Positions 29,885-41,065 of a stretch of DNA of 64,000 bases are shown here, in pieces. The DNA is from Rattus norvegicus (taxonomy: Eukaryota; Chordata; Mammalia; Rodentia; Muridae), in the NCBI RefSeq assembly GCF_036323735.1, contig NC_086031.1:34353725-34417724 (forward strand). The letters are read 5' to 3'. Made by a program: the position numbers and the translations under genes. The notes under the pieces are model-generated. The model saw only the letters and a list, made by a program, of their open reading frames with translations. It was not told the origin of the DNA and made no database searches. Positions within the stretch are counted from its first letter, which is position 1, and each line of letters starts with the position of its first letter.

Positions 29885-30300
29885 AGACCACACGTCAACC
29901 TCGGGTATCTTCCCCTTGTTTTTTAAGTTATGTGTCACCCTCACTGCTATTATTGTGTGTCTCTATTCATGATACACGTGTAGGCATGTGAAGGTGAGAG
30001 GGATTTTGTAGAGCTGGCTGTCTCCATCCACCTTCTCATGGGTTTCAGGGATGGAACTGGGGTTGGCAGGTGTGTGCAGCAACTGCTCTCAGCTGTGGAG
30101 CCATCTTTCTGGCCCACCATCTTGTTCTGAGGCAGGGTCTCTCAGTTTTGCTCGGAACTCACCAACTAGGCTTGCCAGTGAGCCATGGGAATCCTGTGGC
30201 TCAGCTTTGACATTGTGAATGTGCATAGTTGAGGCTGCTTTTGATCCTCATGCTTGTGTGACAAGCATGTTACCCAGTGAGCCGTCTCCTCAGCCTGGCT
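29884..30300 (-). mobile_element. B4-type SINE with B3 inserted
   Basis: GTCAACCTCGGGTATCTTCC begins the B4. A reverse B3 occupies 29915-30117 (GTGTAGGCATGTGAAGGTGA to GTGGAGCCATCTTTCTGGCC). The B4 then resumes with GAGGCAGGGTCTCTCAGTTT and ends TGAGCCGTCTCCTCAGCC. Confidence 0.65.
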
Positions 30301-30770
30301 CATGCAGTTTTGAACAGTGAAGTTGCTGTTAGAACTCTTATGCTTTTCTGCGGCACGCACACTAAAATTTTCACTCTGTAGCCAGGTGCGCAGAGGACGA
30401 GCCCTCTGACTTGACTCCTGCTTGCGTGGTCTTCTGGAAACCCCAACTATGTCTCTTTGGCAGCTGTTTGGGATTGGCGGAGCGATTGATAACAGCTCAT
30501 TTTCTGCCTTGCAGGTGCGGCACAGGGATTTCCTCCTGTGCCAGCTGTGTGATGGTCTGTCCTCCCCAGGTCTCACTCGGGGAGACGCTCTGGGGATGAG
30601 CAACTGACTAGGATTTTGCCCTGCTCCGCCCTGTCACCTGCCGTGGGCCTTCACGCTTGCCTACTGACTGGAGAGAAAGCATCAGTGAGTGCAAAACCAA
30701 GTCTCCACGGTTCAGGTTCAGGTAAAGTGCAAAGCAGGGATTGGGGGGGCTGCTTTTCTTTTTTTCTTGT
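30301..30770. other. Repeat-free stretch with weak exon-like signal
   Basis: Open frames exist on both strands (145 codons minus, 61-62 codons plus). A possible 51-base plus-strand exon at 30464-30514 is discussed under findings. Confidence 0.35.
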
Positions 30771-30778
30771 CTTTAGAG

Positions 30779-30999
30779 CAGCGATTCTCACCCTGTGGCT
30801 CTTGACCATTTGGAGGTCAGATGACCCTTTGATAGGGGTCACCTATAACCACCCTGCATATCAGATATTAACATTATGATTCATAACAGTGGCAAAGTTA
30901 CAGTTATGAAGCAGCAAAACAAAGTAATTTTATGGCTGGGGGTCACCACACAAGGAGCTGTAATAAAGGGTTGCAGCATTAGGTAGTTTAAAATTACTG
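30779..30999 (-). mobile_element. URR1-like hAT (Charlie-type) transposon
   Basis: Terminal inverted repeats CAGCGATTCTCACCC and, reversed from the far end, CAGTAATTTTAAACT. Internal CTCTTGACCATTTGGAGGTC and GGGTCACCACACAAGGAGCT. Flanks CTTTAGAG and CTTTAGGG form the 8-base duplication typical of hAT, with one mismatch. Confidence 0.8.
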
Positions 31000-31030
31000 C
31001 TTTAGGGAGTGATTGAGTGAGGGAGGGAAA

Positions 31031-31031
<1 letters not shown>

Positions 31032-31066
<35 letters not shown>
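31032..31066. repeat. (CA)17 microsatellite
   Basis: Perfect CA repeats. Confidence 0.96.
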
Positions 31067-31069
<3 letters not shown>

Positions 31070-31134
31070 ACAGAGTGAGAGAGAATATGCAAAATGTCAG
31101 AATGCACGAGGAGGCAAGGAGCAACTGTGGGTGT

Positions 31135-31370
31135 TGGTCTTCAGGAGTCATTCATTTTGCTTTTCAAACAGGATCTTACACTAGCTTGGAACTCACGGCG
31201 TAGGTTAGGCTGGCTGTCCAAGGAGCCCACATGTCTGTGCCTTACCGTCACAGGATTACAAATGTGCATCACCATGCCTGACCTTGTAGATGGGTTCTAG
31301 GTGCTATTTTTCTAGAGGGATCGTGTTTGAGTGCTTCTTATGCTTGTCACAGGTTCCAGGAAGCTCACAA
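31135..31370 (-). mobile_element. B4-type SINE
   Basis: CAGGATCTTACACTAGCTTG, ACAGGATTACAAATGTGCAT and GTTTGAGTGCTTCTTATGCT. Confidence 0.6.
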
Positions 31371-31444
31371 GGCTGCAAACACAATTATCGTGCAAACCAC
31401 TGAGCCAGTGCTGTGTCCATGGCAGTATGAACAGAGGAGACAAA

Positions 31445-31640
31445 TGACATGTCCAGGCACCACAGAAAACGGCCTAGTGATGCAGGCCTGCATGAGTTCC
31501 CGGCATTCAGGAGGTAGAGGCGTGAGGATCAGAGGTCCAAGGTATCCTTGGCTACGTAAAAGAGTATGAAGCTGGGTAGCCTGGGTTCCATAAGACCCTG
31601 TCTCACAACGAATCAAAACAAGCAAAAAAGAAAAGGAAAT
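31445..31640 (+). mobile_element. B1-related SINE
   Basis: CAGGCCTGCATGAGTTCCCG, CATTCAGGAGGTAGAGGCGT and TAAGACCCTGTCTCACAACG, then an A-rich tail. Confidence 0.6.
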
Positions 31641-31644
31641 GCCA

Positions 31645-31955
31645 TGCAAAAGTTGCACAAATATGTACAAATGTATTTATGTGCAGGTTTCCACATCCAC
31701 ATAAACGGTGCTTTCAGGAGACCCATCTTGGTCCAGATCTGCTGATTTTATGGGTAATAATTTTTAAATGACAATTCCACAACTCCGAGTAAACCTTCCA
31801 GTTCAACTGCTTCTTCTACATTTTACACGAAAGGAATGTTAATTAGCGGTTCATCTTGGAGAGGAGAAATTGACTAAATTCTCATTTGTTGTGAAAAGGT
31901 GAAAGATGATTGCCTCTGTTTGCCCCCAACTCTCTTCCCCATTCCTTGTTTTATG
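31645..31955. other. Unassigned AT-rich stretch
   Basis: No repeat or exon-like structure recognised. Confidence 0.4.
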
Positions 31956-31957
31956 AA

Positions 31958-32168
31958 ACAAAGTTTCCTATAGCCCAGGCTGTCCTGGAAGTCACCATGT
32001 TGCCCTGGATGACCTTGAACTCCTTCTCCTCACTCTGTTTCCCAAGTGCTGGGGTTGCAGGTATGCACCTCTATGCCTGGCTTTGTGCAGTGCCAGGGAC
32101 TGAACCTAGGACTTTGTGCAGGCTAAGCAAGAAGTTGAGCATTAGAGCCACATCCCCTGTCCATGGTT
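31958..32168 (-). mobile_element. B1/ID composite SINE
   Basis: AGCCCAGGCTGTCCTGGAAG, CAAGTGCTGGGGTTGCAGGT, then the ID-like complement GACTGAACCTAGGACTTTGT. Confidence 0.75.
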
Positions 32169-32169
32169 T

Positions 32170-32675
32170 GTTTCTTGAACTTGAAAACACATAATGAGGC
32201 ATCTGCTTCCTGTTGTGAAATCGCCTTTCTCCCAGCAATAGCTGTATGAAAATCACAGCCTCTACTGCAGTAGTATAATTTCCTATGATAAACCAAGATG
32301 GATTCTAGTCAAGGTTACCTCTGGGTTCTACTGCACACAGCAAGACAAATGCATGGCCTGACCTGGAGCTGTGACTTGTCATTTGCAGGTGTCTTTGCTC
32401 ACATCTGACTGGGGCATCCCCCTTTTCTCTATGAACACATGGGTGGAGCCTAGGACTTTCTGTTGGGGTACCTTAGCAGTCTTGATCCCTTAATAATCCA
32501 CCATCCATTATGTCTGTTCAGGGAAGCACTTTATTCTGTGTGCTTCAGACTTACATTCCAGGAAGCAAAAGGTGATCCTGTGTGCTTCTCCAGGTCAACT
32601 CAACTGCTTTCCATAGTCTGGGGGATGTATGTCATCAAATGGGTATCACAGTGTAGATGTTTGTACTTGTGTGTA
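32170..32675. other. Unassigned non-coding stretch
   Basis: No repeat recognised. The 105-codon plus frame at 32463-32780 runs into TG repeats. Confidence 0.4.
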
Positions 32676-32676
32676 G

Positions 32677-32679
<3 letters not shown>

Positions 32680-32718
<39 letters not shown>
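32680..32718. repeat. (GT)19 microsatellite
   Basis: Perfect GT repeats at the tail side of a reverse B4. Confidence 0.96.
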
Positions 32719-32719
<1 letters not shown>

Positions 32720-32739
32720 CAAGTGGTTGTCAGGGGACA

Positions 32740-32925
32740 ACCTTAGATATCACCTTTCAAGTGTTATCTACTTGTTTTGAGACAGGGCCTCTCACTGGTC
32801 TGGAACTGGCCAAGTAGGTTAGGCTGGCTGGCCAGTATGTTCCAGAGATCTGTTTTGTCTCTGCCTTTGTAATGCTGGGCGAACAAACACAACCACTACA
32901 CCTTATTTATTTGTTCATTTGCTTT
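32740..32925 (-). mobile_element. B4-type SINE
   Basis: TTGAGACAGGGCCTCTCACT, CCAAGTAGGTTAGGCTGGCT and TTTGTAATGCTGGGCGAACA. Confidence 0.7.
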
Positions 32926-32954
32926 CTTTTTGACTGAGCTATCTCAGCAGCCCA

Positions 32955-33152
32955 GGATTTTTAATGTTTTAACTACGTTTATTTATTTAATTAGTGCTTT
33001 TGTGTACCCTGAGCTACAGTATACATGTGGAGGCCAGAGGCCAGGAAGACTCAGCTCTCTCCTTGTACCCATTGTGTCTAGGGATCAAACACATGTGACC
33101 AGGCTTGGAGGCAAGTGTTTTCACCTACTTATCCAGCATGTAGGCCCAACCC
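32955..33152 (-). mobile_element. B3-type SINE
   Basis: TGGAGGCCAGAGGCCAGGAA, GGGATCAAACACATGTGACC and TTATCCAGCATGTAGGCC. Confidence 0.6.
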
Positions 33153-33164
33153 TTTACAGAAAGA

Positions 33165-33168
<4 letters not shown>

Positions 33169-33207
<39 letters not shown>

Positions 33208-33372
33208 ATGTGTATTGGTGGCCGAGAGCTTGTATATGCACGTGTGTGGAGGTCAAAAGACATCTTGCAGGAGATAATTCTCTTCTTCCAACATGCAGGT
33301 CCCTGAAATCCCACTTGCTGTTGGGCTTGGAGGCAGCCATCTTTACTCATTGAACCATCTCTCCTCCCCTCA
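33169..33372 (-). mobile_element. (TG)n plus B3-type SINE
   Basis: TG repeats at 33169-33206, then GTGTGTGGAGGTCAAAAGAC, CTTCTTCCAACATGCAGGTC and CATTGAACCATCTCTCCTCC. Confidence 0.65.
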
Positions 33373-33374
33373 CA

Positions 33375-34436
33375 CCGCTTTATTTTTCAACCATGAGTAT
33401 TTTGACTGTAGGAATGAATCTCAAGAAACTACAACTCAGGGTGAGCTTCCATATGGCTATCAGGAACTGTTTACCGTCAGACAAGCAGACCTGCTAAGAT
33501 CATTCCAGTGTAATTGGGGACTCAGCTAACATCAGGGGAAAGGGAAATCCGTTTCCACCATGTGAAATGGTTCATAGTGCAGGAATGAGCAAAGCTTGCT
33601 GAGCTGGGACCTCATAGGCAAGTTTCTGTTGTTTGGCACCTTCTATTTTTGCTGTTTTTGTGAGACAGGCCAGTTGAAGCCAACCAAAGGCCAACTTTAT
33701 GACCCTCTCTCTGATGGGCCCCGCAAGTCTCTCACAATGGCCTTATAAGGATGAACTCTGAATAGGATGTCCTGGTGTGAGAATCAATCCATAGTGAGGA
33801 TGACTTTCCCCCCCTCCTAGGTCTTAACCTTTCATAGCGAGACGGGCAACCAGGACAGTAGGAAATCGAAACAAGCTATGTTTAGCAGAATTTTACATAC
33901 CATAATCTCTTTACCATGGTCAAGCAAGGAAGGAATGCTCAGACTGATCGTTCTGGCTCAAATCCATTTCAGAGTGGAGTGATTTACGACTTAACACCAT
34001 TCTTGATTTTTCCCTGAGAGTGAAGTTACATGACCCAAGAATAACATTAGTCTGCACCAGGCTGGGTGAGAATGGCCTTCTAAAGGGTGGTCTTGGTCTC
34101 AGCTTTTCACCCACGTCTCAGACTTCCTCCAAAGTCCCAACAAGCATGCAGGAGCACTGCTATTGTAAGAGGCTGACAGCCTGGTGAGTTATGAGATCAG
34201 AGGGAGTCTGGTCCAAGAGCCTTCGCTGTCTCGTCACCCACGAATCTTGACTTAACCCAAGCACAGGAGACCCAGTGAGTGCTACCTCATTTCCAGCTCC
34301 AGTCTTGACCTACAGATCCCTCTGCCCTTTGCTTGATCTAAAGAGACAGTAAAGTGTTAGGAGGTTGGGACCGGTCATCTCAGCTCAGGCAGAAGAACAA
34401 AATCAAGGCAAAGCTGAGAGATTTTGATGATTAATG
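33375..34436. other. Longest repeat-poor stretch before 40 kb
   Basis: About 1 kb without a recognised SINE, LTR or microsatellite. No splice-bounded open frame stands out; frames are under 80 codons. Confidence 0.45.
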
Positions 34437-34718
34437 CAGGGCTTGGGAGATGGTTCAGTTAATACAGTGTGCTTGCTCTTACTAGCATGAAGACCTGAGT
34501 TCAGATTCCCCAGCATGTACACGAAGAAATTCAAGCATGATGTACCTACAAAGACCAGAGCTGGGGAGGTAGACAGGAAGATGCTGGTCCTTGTTAGCCA
34601 GCTAGTCTGTCCAGATGGATGCGCTCCAGCTTCACGGAGAAACCCTGCCTCCACCCAACCCCTGCCCAACAGGTGGTGGAGAAAGATAAAAGAAGACCCC
34701 AGAATAGGCCTCTGGTCT

Positions 34719-34720
<2 letters not shown>
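34437..34720 (+). mobile_element. B4-type SINE
   Basis: GGGCTTGGGAGATGGTTCAG, GCATGAAGACCTGAGTTCAG, GGAGGTAGACAGGAAGATGC and AGAATAGGCCTCTGGTCTCC, then CA repeats at 34720-34749. Confidence 0.8.
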
Positions 34721-34752
<32 letters not shown>

Positions 34753-34835
34753 TAAATGGACGTAAAAACTAGTCCCTTAAAATAGCCCAAGTTCCTCAAA
34801 ACCCATCCAGCCAGACTTGTAAACAGGCGATTGAG

Positions 34836-35138
34836 ATGCTGAAACTGCTTCAAGACAGATGTCTTTTTAAACAGTGTTCAGGATTCCTTCTGGGGCTCCT
34901 AGTTACGCAGTTCCTCAAGCAAGAGGCACTTTATCTTCAGACATCTGCAACTGTCAGAGAGGTGGTGTGGCAGCACAGATGTGGGGCCTTGTGCATTAAA
35001 GCTCACAGGCACATCCTGACCACCATCTCAGAGCAAACAGTTGGTGGGCAGCTCAGGGGAGAGCTATGCTCCTGTGGACTCACTATGACCAGCCTCTGCC
35101 CCTGCTCTGCTGAGCCTCTCTCTTTGCCGAGTGGCTAA
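34836..35138 (+). other. 100-codon open frame, status doubtful
   Basis: Begins MLKLLQDRCLFKQCSGFLLG and lies in sequence without a recognised repeat. No acceptor or donor pair brackets it, and the start context GAGATGC is weak. Possibly chance. Confidence 0.12.
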
Positions 35139-35154
35139 AACCTGTAATTTCTGG

Positions 35155-35260
35155 TTTTCTTGCTATGTAGTGCAGGCTGACCTTGAACTCACAGAGATTT
35201 GACTGCCTCTGTCTTCTTAGTACTGGGATTAAAGGTATGTGCCTATACCCTGACACTTGG
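35155..35260 (-). mobile_element. B1 SINE, truncated
   Basis: TGCAGGCTGACCTTGAACTC, AGTACTGGGATTAAAGGTAT and GTGCCTATACCCTGACA. Confidence 0.75.
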
Positions 35261-35287
35261 TTTATTTTCTCAGCTTTTAAGAGTGGC

Positions 35288-35640
35288 TGAGAGCTGGGGA
35301 ATTGGCTCAGGCAATAAAGTGCTGGCTGTGCGAGTGTGAGGACCTGAGTTCGTTCTCCAGGACCTATATGAAAAATAAACAAGCAAGCAAGCCATCAGCA
35401 ACAGCGAGGAGTGGGGTAGCAGGCTTGGGATCCCAGCCTTTCAAGAGACAGAGATAGGTGGGTTCCCTGAGGAATGGCAGCCAGTGTAGCCATCATGAGA
35501 TGTTCCAAGACAGTGAGAGATCATGTCTCAGAAAACAAGATGAATAGATCCAGAGGAAGAACATCTGAGTGGACCTCTAGCCTCTAAGCTTACATGCACC
35601 TGCATAACACTCGAACATGCACACACACACACACACACAA
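35288..35640 (+). mobile_element. B4-type SINE with CA tail
   Basis: GAGAGCTGGGGAATTGGCTC, GTGAGGACCTGAGTTCGTTC, CTTGGGATCCCAGCCTTTCA and GTGGACCTCTAGCCTCTAAG. Confidence 0.75.
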
Positions 35641-35975
35641 TGTGATTGACAGGGTCCTCTCCTGTTTCCTGCAGGGGTAAAATTTCTTTTATCTCATCAA
35701 AATATAGCCCCGACACACACAGACATGCTTGGTTAAATTTGTAATATTAGCCCCCAAATATCTCCGCACTTACTTGCCTAGATCCTTCCACTAATTTGAT
35801 GGGGATGATTTTGGGACAGATGACAGGGAGACACCGACAGCTCTCTGTTAATATGAAAGGGACCACTGTAGCACCTCTTTTCTTTCCCATGGTAGGTAAC
35901 GCCTCATGCTTAAGTGAGACCCAAGTGGGTTACCCCACATAGCTGGAACTCTGAGGAATCAGCCCGTCATTAAGA
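35641..35975. other. Unassigned non-coding stretch
   Basis: No repeat or exon-like structure recognised. Confidence 0.4.
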
Positions 35976-35977
35976 AG

Positions 35978-36062
35978 CAGAGTGCTGGTACACAGTTCAG
36001 TGGTAGAGCAACTGCCTGGCATGCACCGAGTCCTGGATCAGATCTCCCATCCCCAAACCAAA
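35978..36062 (+). mobile_element. Old ID-like SINE
   Basis: CACAGTTCAGTGGTAGAGCA, ACTGCCTGGCATGCACCGAG and GATCAGATCTCCCATCCCC keep the tRNA-Ala-like layout but are far from the young rat ID sequence. Confidence 0.6.
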
Positions 36063-36149
36063 GCAAGCAACCTAACCCACAAGATCTAATGGTATCTTCA
36101 TATAGCATTTCAGAGACAAAGGATTAAAATTGTTTTAAAAACCGTAGCC

Positions 36150-36325
36150 CAAGGGGGCTGGTGAGATAGCACAGCAGCTAAGAGACCCACGTACAGTTCT
36201 CAGCACCTGGATGGCTTGCAACTGCCTGCAACACCAGCTCCAGGGGATCTGCTAATGTCTTTTGGTCTCGAAGGCACCTACACTCACTTGCATGCACACC
36301 TACATTTTATTTGAAAATGTAATGT
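36150..36325 (+). mobile_element. B2 SINE
   Basis: GGGGGCTGGTGAGATAGCAC, GTACAGTTCTCAGCACCTGG and GCACCTACACTCACTTGCAT. Confidence 0.75.
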
Positions 36326-36621
36326 GTTTTCAAAACGAAGAACTGTGGGTCAAGACCATATCTGAACCTTGAATGCAGGCCTATCCGGGGGTTTAGTGGA
36401 AGAAATAAAGAAGAGAACTCACCAAGAACTAAGCTAGAAAGTCACACCGTCTTCTTACCAGTTGTAGTAATAAAATCAATACTGTTGAAAATAATGAAAG
36501 TTTTGAGGGTCATTAATCAGTTAAAATATTTTTTTTTGCAATGGGGAGAGTCTTATCCATCTCAGGCAAGTGTATTATCATTGGTCTACACCCTTAGTCT
36601 TGCTATTGGTGTGGTGCAGTG

Positions 36622-36650
<29 letters not shown>
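36622..36650. repeat. (GT)14 microsatellite
   Basis: Perfect GT repeats. Confidence 0.95.
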
Positions 36651-36652
<2 letters not shown>

Positions 36653-36679
36653 CATGTGTGTAGGCCTGTGTGAACATGT

Positions 36680-36741
36680 GTGCACCTGCATGAAGGTCAG
36701 ATGGCAACTTTGGGTGTTGATTCTTGAGGAATAGTCTACTC

Positions 36742-36791
<50 letters not shown>

Positions 36792-37012
36792 GGGGGGTAT
36801 CTCACTGGCCTGCAATTCATCAGGTAGACTGGCTGACTGGCCCGAAAGTCCCTCAGGGATCCACCTGCCTCCATCTCCTGTGTGCTGGGATTGTAGGATT
36901 TGACACCATGTCCAGTCTTTATGCACTAGTTCTATGGGTAGAACTCAAGTCTTCCTGTTTGCTTGACAAGAACTTTGTTGATCAAGCCAGATCCCCAATC
37001 CTTTTGTCAGTT
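36680..37012 (-). mobile_element. B4-type SINE with internal (TG)22
   Basis: GCATGAAGGTCAGATGGCAA, TG repeats at 36744-36788, GATCCACCTGCCTCCATCTC and AACTCAAGTCTTCCTGTTTG. Confidence 0.7.
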
Positions 37013-37764
37013 TTATTAAGGAGTTTCCCTTGGTGGGAAGTTAAAATTTGCTGTGGGGGCCTTTACATTCTCCGAACAGTTCTTGGTCGACAGCTGCTTG
37101 TAGCAAAACCCTTCCAGAGTTAGTGTACAATCTCTGTCCTCACTGTTGGCTTCGTTCATCCATAGTGACATTCTGGCCACTAAAAACATCATTTAAATTA
37201 ATTTCCTGGCCAATAGAATGCGGCTTCCTGGAATTTGAGCTATGTGTGTTGCCTGGACCATGTTAGGGCTGAAGCAACTGGGCCAGGCATGGCCTAGGGT
37301 ACAAAGAGGTGGTGATTAATTTAGGGGTCAAGTGTTCAAACATCTGGCGCCCGTAGACTGCTTGCTTCAGTTCAGACACCTCTGCTTGGGAAGCAGGAGC
37401 AGCGGCGAGCCCCCCTGCTGTCCTTATTTTCAGCCTAGTTGCCTGGTGCTCTGCCCTTCAGCTTCTCTGAGACACAAGCCCAAGGGAGAACGTACACTGC
37501 AGTTTGTACCACCCTGTGGTGACTTTATGCTATGACATACACTCTCTCCACTAGCCTTCTTAATCTACTGCTAGCTCCAAGGGTCACAATTTAGCTTCCT
37601 TCCCATGTCCAGACATTTTGGAGGGGCTTGGTCAAACCTGAAGTGGGTTTCCCTGTCTTTAAGGACCCTGAGAATCACCTGTGCTGAACTCTGGATGCCA
37701 CTATGGTTTCTCCTATTTTGTAAGGAATTAACCAGCACCAGACCAACCCAGAATGAGGGTGCTT
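37013..37764. other. Repeat-poor non-coding stretch
   Basis: No interspersed repeat confidently recognised. Several 60-72-codon frames on both strands have no support. Confidence 0.4.
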
Positions 37765-38052
37765 CAGACATGGCTCAGCAGGTAAGACCATTTGCTGTAT
37801 GAGAGAGAGAGCCTGTGTTCAGATCCCCAGCATGTGGGTAAAGAGTCCATTGTGGCTGTGTAGGCGCTTGTAACCTTAACGTTGTGCTTCATGGAGACAT
37901 GAGGATCACTGGGGTCAGCTGCCAGCTTAGCTCCTGGATCTGTGAGATACTCTGCTTCAGGGGCATAGAGCAGAATCTGAAGTTGTCCTTTCTGGCCCCT
38001 GCATTCATACACCTGCATACACAGAAACCACATATACACACTCCACACAGGT
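37765..38052 (+). mobile_element. B4-type SINE
   Basis: GACATGGCTCAGCAGGTAAG, GCCTGTGTTCAGATCCCCAG and CATACACCTGCATACACAGA. Confidence 0.6.
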
Positions 38053-38099
38053 AAACCACATACACACTAATAAATAAAATAAGCAAACACCTCAAAACC

Positions 38100-39060
38100 C
38101 AGAGCAAGCTCTAGCCTAAGCCAAGGGCAGCTCCCCAAGTTCAACGCCCACTAGGGTCTGGTGCTGAGAAAGGAAAGTGGATGGCCTCCGATGCCCACAG
38201 AAGTGTTTGCTTTTTCTCTCTATCCACAGATCTCCCAAATGTTCTTTTTCCACAGTGTACCCCCAACCCCCAATTTTATACATAGCAGATGGTGTTCAAA
38301 CAAGTCAAGGAGCAGAAGCTGCAAAAGGCTTAGAAGTAAAAAAAAGACAGTGAAACTCATATATTTCTTCAAACGATAAGATGAACTACAGATGTTTGAG
38401 GACTGGAGATGGTGCCGCCTGCAACTGCAGCCCCACTTAAAAGAAGAGTCCCTTATGTTTAACGTTGGACAAGCCCGGTAGCTGTCACGGCATGATTTAC
38501 GGAGGGTGTTTGTAAGTTTTTATGTTACTGGGGACCTGGCAATGAAAACCCCATTCCTTCTGCCCGTAGGCATTATCTCCTGGAGTCCATGGTGGAGTTG
38601 TGGGGGTGAACTTGGCGCTCCATAGCCAGTCTGTGGTGCTCTGGCTTCCTGCCTTCTGAACAATGCTTCCTCCTACCCTGGATACTTAAACTGACCCCTC
38701 TGTGGGGATCTTGGTCCTTGGAAGTGTCCTGTCCCTACCTGACACCTGCAGTCAGATTACTCTCAAATTAAGCTTGACAAAGTTGCTAAAGGTGAAACAG
38801 TTGTGTGGCAGAATCCAGCTGCAGATAGAAAACAGCTGCCTTCAAGGCTTCCCCCCTTCTTCTTAAGCAAGGAAAGAATCTCCATAGGATGTTTAAAATG
38901 TGAACCTAAAGGTTATCTTAAAAAGGCCAGCCTGTGATCGGAGAGTGCCATGGCTGCTTTTGGGGTGACTTCTCACTCAGTCATAAATATTACCCACTGA
39001 ATCCAGGGACCCAAGACCTCCAAATATAGGTTTCCTTTCCTGCCTCTGCCTCCCAAGGCT
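38100..39060. other. Repeat-poor non-coding stretch
   Basis: About 1 kb without a recognised family. No exon-like segment found. Confidence 0.4.
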
Positions 39061-39064
39061 TTTT

Positions 39065-39260
39065 ATTCCTTTTATATCTTTATATATTTACTTATTTATC
39101 CATTTATTTGTTTGTGTTCACGCTCATGAACATGCTACTCTGCATGCATATATAGTACACACACACACACACACACACAAGGTCAGAGGGAACTTAAAGG
39201 AGTCCGTTGTTTCCTTCCACAGTACAGATGATTCTGGGCAGGAGGCTTAGATCATCCAGC
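39065..39260 (-). mobile_element. B3-type SINE fragment with (CA)n
   Basis: TTTATTTACTT-type A/T tail complement, CA repeats at 39157-39179, then AAGGTCAGAGGGAACTTAAA and GATGATTCTGGGCAGGAGG. Confidence 0.45.
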
Positions 39261-39774
39261 TTGGTGATGAGCATCTCCCAGGCCCTGAGGCTGATCTTAG
39301 GGATGTTGAAAGCATTAGACCTTTTGGACATCCATGCCTATCCTCAGATACAGCTAAGGTGGACTCAGACATTTAGGCTTATTAAAACACATGCAGAGAG
39401 CTCTTCCCGCAGGTGGCCGTGGAATTGGTATGAGTCCAGGCAGAGGCAGGGGGAGGGTCCCCAGCCATTTCTGGAGCTGAAACGTGTGCTGTCTTTGAAG
39501 TTCCCACAACTCAGGTGCCAGCCTCTCCCAGCAGCCTAAGAGGAGGAAGTCATTTCTTTTCAAGCAAGGGAGTGAATTCCCAGGGAGCTGGATGTTTCCA
39601 CTAAGCAAATCATTGGGAAGTTATTTTCTAGAGGATGAGGGGTGGGGGAAGGCTGCTGGAGTGCAGCATGAAGAATGCAAGCTAGGTAGGAGGCATCACG
39701 AAGTGGCCAACAAGGACTGCAGGAGGAGGCCAGGAAGACAGTAAGGGACTTTCAAAGTCAATGCTGCTGAGGAG

Positions 39775-39936
39775 GCTGACATAGCTCAGTGGATGGAAAG
39801 TGCTTTTCGTGCAACAACTAGAGTTGGAGTTCTATCTTAGAACCTGGAACCAATGGGTTGTCATCCAATAACCCCAACCTTGTACTCAGAGTGGGATAGA
39901 ATCAGACATTTCATAGATATGCAGTGTAGAGGCGGA

Positions 39937-39987
<51 letters not shown>

Positions 39988-40030
39988 GGCAGAGGAAGAG
40001 CCTTCCTGTAGTTTCCACACACACAGTACA
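39775..40030 (+). mobile_element. B4-type SINE with (GA)22
   Basis: CTGACATAGCTCAGTGGATG, GAACCTGGAACCAATGGGTT, GA repeats at 39939-39982, then CTTCCTGTAGTTTCCACACA. Confidence 0.6.
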
Positions 40031-40409
40031 CATCATGTACCCCTAGTTCTCAAAATAAATCAATACAATAATCTTTAAAAGTTCACATCTGTGGGCACAG
40101 AGGCAGGAGGATGGGAAGGTAGGACTTCTCGGGATCTGGTCTGCTTTCATAAACATGAAAGCATGTTAAACATGTTAAACAACAGAACCATAGCCCTTGG
40201 CTCTTTATCTTGACCCCAGGTTTGGTGGTGAGAAGGAGGCACAAGTCTAAGCCGGAATGATCTCTTGGAGTCTTTGTCCTCCCTTCCCCGTATTCACACA
40301 AAACCCCACCAGGAAGCTCCTACAGCTATGATTCATGTTCAAAGGTTTAGAGTTAAGCGGTAAGCACACAGCGTGGTTTTACTTTCGTGGCTTCAGGTTC
40401 TCATGTCCC

Positions 40410-40628
40410 TTTTCTTCTCTGAGACAGGGTCTCAGGTAGCCCAGGCGGACTTTGAACTCACTATGTAGCTGAACTCCGGGGGCTCCCTACTTCACGTCTG
40501 AAGTGTCGGGAGGAGATATGTACACCGCCATGCTCGGCTTGTGCAGGGCTGTGGATGGAATGGATGGCTTTGTGGATGCTTGGTAAGTTCTCTACCATTG
40601 GAGCTGTATCTTTAGCTCTCACCTCGCT
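40410..40628 (-). mobile_element. B1/ID composite SINE
   Basis: CTGAGACAGGGTCTCAGGTA, GCGGACTTTGAACTCACTAT, ACACCGCCATGCTCGGCTTG and TTCTCTACCATTGGAGCTG. Confidence 0.7.
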
Positions 40629-40764
40629 TCTTTCCTCTGTGTGGGTGGATTCCCTACTGTCTAAGTGAAAGTGATGGCTGGGGGTGGGAGGGTAGAGACA
40701 AAACTGCTCTTGTGCCTGTGATTGACCAATAAGGACATTGCCTCTCTGCTCTCCTCCCCCTTTG

Positions 40765-40906
40765 CAGGCTAAACTCTTCTCTGAGCCTTTTTCCTCATCT
40801 TCAAAGACCAGGGAACTTTCTAGGATGAAAGAAATGATTAAACAGTGCTGGAGACAGTGTACTGGCTCCGTGCCTGCCACCCAGCAGGGACTTAATAAAC
40901 AGTGAG
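40765..40906 (+). mobile_element. MIR relic
   Basis: TTCTCTGAGCCTTTTTCCTC, ATCTTCAAAGACCAGGGAAC and CAGCAGGGACTTAATAAACA follow the 3' half of MIR. Confidence 0.6.
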
Positions 40907-41065
40907 CTTTCTGCTACCTGCAGGGAAATCCAGGTGAAAGAAATGCCAAACTAAGGCTGGCGGGGTATGCATGACTAGATTGGGGTACTGCATCATAGCC
41001 ACCACGACCCATCCTTAAATGGTGCATGCGTATGGTTAATCTCAATTAGATCTGCAGGATCTAGA

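Noticed and set aside
29376..29898. Three overlapping minus frames of 105-171 codons
   Set aside because: Entirely TG/CA array; alternating His-Thr composition.
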